From JAGQKC01 sp965223675 (lineage in GTDB: Bacteria; Nitrospirota; Nitrospiria; Nitrospirales; UBA8639), in contig OZ245013.1 of NCBI GenBank assembly GCA_965223675.1, positions 806,001 to 870,000 of the forward strand: a stretch of 64,000 bases of DNA. The letters are read 5' to 3'. This document shows, piece after piece, positions 59,547-64,000 of the stretch. The translations under genes and the position numbers were made by a program. Every line of letters begins with the position of its first letter. Position 1 is the first letter of the stretch. Below the pieces are notes generated by a model. The model was not told where the DNA came from. It saw only the letters and a list, made by a program, of their open reading frames with translations, and searched no databases.

Positions 59547-59606
59547 GTGATCCTTCTTCACGTCACATACTGATCTTATCAGTTTATCCTATCCATGACT
59601 ACCAAC

Positions 59607-61973
59607 TTATTCGTGCGGCCACGTCCAATTACGAATCTCCGGCATATCATCACCATATTGGAAGATATGCGTTTTGTGATCAATTTTTTTATCGCGAATC
59701 GTTTGCTTCGCATATGCGGCGAGGTACCCGAGTTTTGGAACTCGGTCGATTACGTCAGCTACGAGATGAAAGCGATCCAGATCATTCAAGACCACCATGT
59801 CAAATGGTGTCGTGGTTTTCCCTTCTTCCTTGTATCCACGAACATGCAGATTCTTATGATTCGTTCGACGATAGGTGAGGCGATGAATGAGCCACGGATA
59901 ACCATGGAATGCAAAGATGATCGGTTTGTCAGTCGTGAACAATGTATCAAACTCTTTGTCTGACAATCCGTGAGGATGTTCATGTTGTGGTTGAAGCTTC
60001 ATCAGGTTCACAACATTGACTACGCGAATCTTAAGATCTGGGACTTGTTTTCGGAGGAGGTCCACAGCGGCAAGGGTTTCTAGCGTGGGAATATCGCCAG
60101 CGCAGGCCATGACGACGTCGGGTTCATCGCCTTTATCGTTGCTTGCCCATTCCCAAATGCCAATGCCGGCCGTGCAATGTTTGATGGCGGCATCCATACT
60201 CAAATATTGAAGGCCGGGTTGTTTGCCTGCCACAATGACATTGACGCGGTTGCGGCTCCGTAAACATTTGTCTGTCACGTATAGCAGACTGTTAGCATCT
60301 GGGGGTAAGTATACGCGAATCACCTCAGCTTTCTTATTCACGACGTGATCGATAAAGCCTGGATCTTGATGCGAGAACCCATTGTGATCTTGTCGCCACA
60401 CGTGCGAGGTCAGCAAATAGTTCAGGGAGGCAATCGGTCTTCGCCATGGAATTTCAGAGCTGCTGATCTTTAACCATTTGGCATGTTGATTAAACATCGA
60501 GTCAACGATATGAATAAAGGCTTCATACGAAGAAAACAGCCCGTGACGTCCAGTCAGGAGGTAGCCCTCCAACCATCCTTGGCAGGTATGTTCGCTCAAC
60601 ATTTCCAAGACCCGCCCGTCTTGAGCCAAGTGGTCGTCTTCAGGAAGTCTGTCCGCAAGCCACCGTCGATTCGTGACTTCAAAGAGCGCACCAAGTCGAT
60701 TAGAAGCCGTTTCATCTGGACCAAACACCAAGAAGTTGCGATTGTTGAGATTACGCTTCATCATATCTCGTAAGAACTGTCCCATGACGCGCGTCGCCTC
60801 TGCGACGACGGTTCCCGGTTTTGGCACATCAACGGCATAATCTTGGAAGTTGGGCATCTTAAGGTCTTTTAGCAACAAGCCTCCATTTGCATGTGGATTT
60901 GCACCCATGCGTCTGTTACCCGTCGGCGCGAGTTCCGCGAGCGCTGGCTTGAGTTGACCAGAGTCATCGAATAGTTCATTCGGTCTGTAACTCTTCATCC
61001 ATTTTTCGAGTAATTTAATATGCGCCTTCTTGGTTGCCATCTCTGCAAGAGGTACTTGATGAGATCGCCAAGAGTCTTCAGTTTTCTTCCCATCTACGTT
61101 TTCAGGCCCTGTCCAACCTTTTGGGCTTCGCAATATAATCATAGGCCAATAGGGACGTTGAGTATTTCCCTTTACTCGCGCGTCGTATTGAATTGTATGA
61201 ATGTCATTGATTACGGTGTCTAATGTTGACGACATTAACTGGTGCATTTTCATAGGGTCCGATCCCTCCACAAAGTAGGGCTTATACCCATACCCAACAA
61301 ACAAGCTTTTCAGTTCTTGCTCACTAATTCTAGCCAACACGGTCGGATTGGCAATCTTGTATCCATTCAAATGCAGAATGGGGAGCACCGCACCGTCATC
61401 AACAGGATTGAGAAATTTATTGGAATGCCAGGCCGTGGCAAGAGGACCGGTTTCTGCTTCTCCATCACCTACCACACAGGCGACGACTAAGTCAGGGTTA
61501 TCAAAGGCCGCACCGAATGCATGCGAAACAGCGTATCCCAACTCTCCTCCTTCATGGATGGAGCCTGGAGTCTCAGGTGCCACATGACTAGGAACTCCCC
61601 CAGGAAACGAAAATTGTTTAAAGAGTTTCTTCATCCCTTCCGCATCTTGAGAAACATTGAGATAGATCTCGCTGTACGTCCCTTCAAGGTAGGTGTTGGC
61701 AACTAAGCCTGGACCTCCGTGACCCGGCCCAGCAATATAGATCATATTGAGGTCATGCATCTTGATAAGTCGATTGAGGTGTACATAAATGAAATTCAAA
61801 CCAGGAGTCGTTCCCCAATGACCTAAGAGTCTTGGTTTGATATGTTCAAACGTCAGCGGTTTCTTTAGTAACGGATTATCGAGAAGATAGATTTGCCCGA
61901 CAGATAAGTAATTGGCGGCTCTCCAGTAAGCGTCCATTAATTCCAGTTCTTTTTTTGAAAGTGGATTCGACAT
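59607..61973 (-). CDS. xfp: Xylulose-5-P/fructose-6-P phosphoketolase
   Basis: 788 residues, family length. TPP-site and signature regions: PGGVPSHVAPETPGSIHEGG, ELGYAVSHAFGAAFDNPDLV, CVVGDGEAETGPLATAWHSN; middle motif RRMGANPHANGG and DPGFIDHVVNKK; C-terminal AYAKQTIRDKKIDHK. Splits X5P or F6P with phosphate to acetyl-phosphate and G3P or E4P. GGAGGTTCGA precedes the ATG. Lies 148 bases after the GH65 gene on the same strand; the two may share a transcript. Confidence 0.96.
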   Translation of the reverse strand: MSNPLSKKELELMDAYWRAANYLSVGQIYLLDNPLLKKPLTFEHIKPRLLGHWGTTPGLNFIYVHLNRLIKMHDLNMIYIAGPGHGGPGLVANTYLEGTYSEIYLNVSQDAEGMKKLFKQFSFPGGVPSHVAPETPGSIHEGGELGYAVSHAFGAAFDNPDLVVACVVGDGEAETGPLATAWHSNKFLNPVDDGAVLPILHLNGYKIANPTVLARISEQELKSLFVGYGYKPYFVEGSDPMKMHQLMSSTLDTVINDIHTIQYDARVKGNTQRPYWPMIILRSPKGWTGPENVDGKKTEDSWRSHQVPLAEMATKKAHIKLLEKWMKSYRPNELFDDSGQLKPALAELAPTGNRRMGANPHANGGLLLKDLKMPNFQDYAVDVPKPGTVVAEATRVMGQFLRDMMKRNLNNRNFLVFGPDETASNRLGALFEVTNRRWLADRLPEDDHLAQDGRVLEMLSEHTCQGWLEGYLLTGRHGLFSSYEAFIHIVDSMFNQHAKWLKISSSEIPWRRPIASLNYLLTSHVWRQDHNGFSHQDPGFIDHVVNKKAEVIRVYLPPDANSLLYVTDKCLRSRNRVNVIVAGKQPGLQYLSMDAAIKHCTAGIGIWEWASNDKGDEPDVVMACAGDIPTLETLAAVDLLRKQVPDLKIRVVNVVNLMKLQPQHEHPHGLSDKEFDTLFTTDKPIIFAFHGYPWLIHRLTYRRTNHKNLHVRGYKEEGKTTTPFDMVVLNDLDRFHLVADVIDRVPKLGYLAAYAKQTIRDKKIDHKTHIFQYGDDMPEIRNWTWPHE

Positions 61974-62121
61974 TCGAACCTCCTCGTGACTGCGTAATTA
62001 CACATTAATACGGCGATTGAGCGATTGGGTATGGCTCAAATTTCCTGCGGTGGAAAGGGAAGAAAAATGTAGAAAAGAAAACTTTTCTGTTTTCCATAAA
62101 AACAATCATGTTTCTCCTGAC

Positions 62122-64000
62122 TCACGGATGAATCTGTCGAACGACTGGTCGAGTCGCAACTGGAGTTTCTGGTGAGAGATGAATCTCTTCGTCTTCGTGT
62201 CGGATAAGTAACCCGTTGCCCTCTCGTAAAGAATAGGTTGCTGAATCTGATCCAATTTTGACATCCAGAATTTGCCCTCGATAGGTTAAGGGGAATCGGA
62301 GTTTTGCGGGTTGATCTGGTGCATGTCTTGGCTTGAAGGTCAGAATTCCGTCGTCATCCCGCATCCCTCCAAATCCGTAGATCAGCGCCATCCATGTTCC
62401 TCCCATTGAAGCGATATGACAACCGTCTGTGACGTTTCCTCCGATGTCTGCAAGATCCATAAGCGTCGCTGCTGTCGCATATTCAAATGCCTTTTCTTCG
62501 TATCCAATCTCTGCCGCGACAATACTTTGAATACAGGACGACAGTGAAGAATCACCTGTTGTTAACGGGTCGTAATAGTCGAAATTCTGTTTCTTTTGTT
62601 CGGGAGAGAAGTGCCGGCTGAGGAGAAACATGGCTAAGACCACATCGGCTTGTTTAATCACTTGGTACCGGTAAATCACCAAGGGATGATAAAACAACAA
62701 GAGTGGAAAGTTCTCTGGGGGAGTATTTTGTAGATCCCAGATTTCCTTATCTAAAAATGCGTCATCTTGAGGATGAATACCATTGATTTCATCATACGGG
62801 ATGTACATATTTTCCGCGGCACGTCTCCATTCCTTGACTTCATCTTTTTCCAAATCGGTCTTGCTTGACAGAGCGGCATAGATTTTGGGGTGTTTTTCAG
62901 ACAGCGTTTCAAGAGTTTCTGTGGCATATCGCAGATTCTCGCGCGCCATAAGATTGGTGTAGGCATTATTGTTGACAACGGTGTTATATTCATCCGGGCC
63001 GGTTACACCATGAATGCAAAACTTTCCTCCTTTTTGTTCGGAAAAAAACCCGAGATCACTCCAAAGACGTGCCGTTTCGATGAGCATTTCTGTACCGTAG
63101 TGATGCAAGAATTCTTCATCTCCAGTGGCATTGACGTACTTTTTTAACGCATAGATGATATCGGCATTGATGTGGTATTGGGCCGTTCCAGCTGCATAAA
63201 AAGCTGAAGCTTCTTGACCGTTGATGGTCCTCCAGGGAAACATTGCACCTTTTTGATTCAATTCTTTGGCGCGATCTCGCGCGTTGTCTAGCATGTGATA
63301 TCGAAACAAAAGAAGGTTCTTGGCGATACGCGGTGAGGTATAAATCAAAAACGGCAGAAGATAGATTTCAGTATCCCAAAAATAGTGCCCTTCGTAAGCT
63401 GAGCCGGTGAGACCTCTGGCTGCCACCCCTAGAGTGTCGGCCCGTCCTGCGGCTTGGAGGATGTGAAAGAGATTGAAGCGAATAGCCTGTTGGATTTCTA
63501 TCGTAGAACGTTTGGCTCGATTGGGATCAATATCGCTTATCCGCACGTCGCTCCTTTTCCAGAAGTCCTCCATGTACTGCTCCTGTTCGAGCAGAATACG
63601 ATCGAATCCATATTCCATGGCTCGATTCAATGAGCGTTTGGCTCTGTCACACAGCCCTTCAGCAGAAGCAGTATGCGTGGTGTGATAGGTGATATACTTT
63701 GAAAGATGGATACTCAATCCAGGTTGAGCCTCGATAGAAAAGACGACTGCGCCAAAATCATTGGAACATTTACTCTCGTAGGAATACTGACATTCGGTGT
63801 TCAGGTCGTGGTCGGTGCCACAGGCTATGCCCATCCTGCTGTTCATCGTCTCATGACATAATATGATGCGGCGATCCTTGGCATACTGAATTTTGGGATG
63901 GAGCACTCGTTCCCTGAACCCCTTTGCCTTTCTGGGATCGCCATCGCGTTGTTGATGATTGTGGAGATAAAGCATTTCGGACGAAATGACCAAAGGGGCA
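62122..64000 (-). CDS. GH65 disaccharide phosphorylase, cut by the window edge
   Basis: At least 625 residues; the frame runs open through base 64000, so the N-terminus is missing (full members have about 750-800). Features: the (alpha/alpha)6 catalytic domain beginning about AIRFNLFHILQAAGRADTLG, then ARGLTGSAYEGHYFWDTEIY, the acid-catalyst region KFCIHGVTGPDEYNTVVNNN (Glu of PDEY), and the phosphate-site segment GDSSLSSCIQSIVAAEIGYE. Phosphorolyses an alpha-glucoside such as maltose, trehalose or kojibiose to beta-glucose 1-phosphate. The substrate cannot be told here. The C-terminal beta domain is complete (RQIHP end). Confidence 0.92.
   Translation of the reverse strand, partial: APLVISSEMLYLHNHQQRDGDPRKAKGFRERVLHPKIQYAKDRRIILCHETMNSRMGIACGTDHDLNTECQYSYESKCSNDFGAVVFSIEAQPGLSIHLSKYITYHTTHTASAEGLCDRAKRSLNRAMEYGFDRILLEQEQYMEDFWKRSDVRISDIDPNRAKRSTIEIQQAIRFNLFHILQAAGRADTLGVAARGLTGSAYEGHYFWDTEIYLLPFLIYTSPRIAKNLLLFRYHMLDNARDRAKELNQKGAMFPWRTINGQEASAFYAAGTAQYHINADIIYALKKYVNATGDEEFLHHYGTEMLIETARLWSDLGFFSEQKGGKFCIHGVTGPDEYNTVVNNNAYTNLMARENLRYATETLETLSEKHPKIYAALSSKTDLEKDEVKEWRRAAENMYIPYDEINGIHPQDDAFLDKEIWDLQNTPPENFPLLLFYHPLVIYRYQVIKQADVVLAMFLLSRHFSPEQKKQNFDYYDPLTTGDSSLSSCIQSIVAAEIGYEEKAFEYATAATLMDLADIGGNVTDGCHIASMGGTWMALIYGFGGMRDDDGILTFKPRHAPDQPAKLRFPLTYRGQILDVKIGSDSATYSLREGNGLLIRHEDEEIHLSPETPVATRPVVRQIHP

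Noticed and set aside
1..64000. Insertion sequences, phage genes, tRNA or rRNA genes
   Set aside because: No transposase, integrase or phage protein and no cloverleaf or rRNA-like segment was recognised by reading; a tRNAscan or IS search could still find one.

Overview
The window reads as chromosomal DNA of a Gram-negative bacterium. There are lipoprotein lipoboxes, outer-membrane porins, a TolC-like channel, a tripartite RND pump and periplasmic BON/PRC proteins. GC looks moderate, below 50 % by eye. Hemerythrin, PRC-barrel, BON, MgtE, phosphoketolase and GH65 genes together would suit a Nitrospirota organism such as a marine Nitrospira relative, but no phylogenetic marker is present, so this is a low-confidence inference. 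I saw no tRNA, rRNA, CRISPR array, insertion sequence or phage gene.

Layout. 0.2-5.9 kb: small stress-type genes (hemerythrin, glutaredoxin, a sensory-rhodopsin-transducer-family protein, a 4-Cys protein, PRC-barrel and BON proteins). 6.1-8.9 kb: an L,D-transpeptidase overlapping a MepK/VanY-like peptidase. 9.0-12.0 kb: catalase behind a double PRC-barrel gene, then a second hemerythrin. 12.5-18 kb: TrkH, an aspartyl/asparaginyl-hydroxylase-like protein, a zinc-ribbon peptidase and MgtE. 18.6-24 kb: a coiled-coil exported protein, an OprB porin, a BON-MscS fusion and an AI-2E-type permease. 24.4-28.2 kb: a receiver-DUF2934 protein, a divergent sigma-like protein with a zinc-type motif, and an overlapping one-pass membrane protein. 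28.5-34.5 kb: superoxide dismutase, a BON lipoprotein, YihY, a duplicated CsbD-PepSY module, PRC-barrel and small lipoproteins. 34.6-43.4 kb: M48 lipoprotein peptidase, permease, DUF2254, MscS, MgtC, NhaA, G6PDH and DUF1328. 43.5-46.8 kb: a four-gene Trk operon joined by ATGA overlaps. 47.6-51.4 kb: receiver, repeat protein, beta-barrel and DegP. 51.6-59.5 kb: a TPP enzyme and a CzcCBA-type metal efflux operon headed by a His-rich protein. 59.6-64 kb: phosphoketolase and a GH65 phosphorylase cut by the window edge.

The main discovery candidate is regulatory. Seventeen intergenic sites fit one inverted repeat, TRGACA-N24-TGTCYA (spacing 24 in 16 of 17), which I call the TRGACA box. Eight are exact matches where about 0.015 would be expected by chance under uniform composition (my arithmetic). 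A -10-like hexamer, often with an extended TGn, starts about 29 bases after the first base of the gene-proximal half-site. This puts the half-sites near -41 and -71, as for an activator binding next to the -35 region. The downstream genes are mostly envelope, oxidative and osmotic stress genes. The boxes therefore seem to define an undescribed stress regulon, of which this window is a dense island. The regulator is not identified; the sigma-like protein at 25.6 kb and the receiver at 24.9 kb are candidates only by proximity.

The genes together point to protection against oxidative damage (catalase, SOD, glutaredoxin, hemerythrins), osmotic and ionic control (two TrkH systems, two MscS channels, NhaA, MgtE, MgtC), envelope quality control (DegP, M48, L,D-transpeptidase), metal efflux, and sugar use through G6PDH, GH65 phosphorolysis and phosphoketolase.
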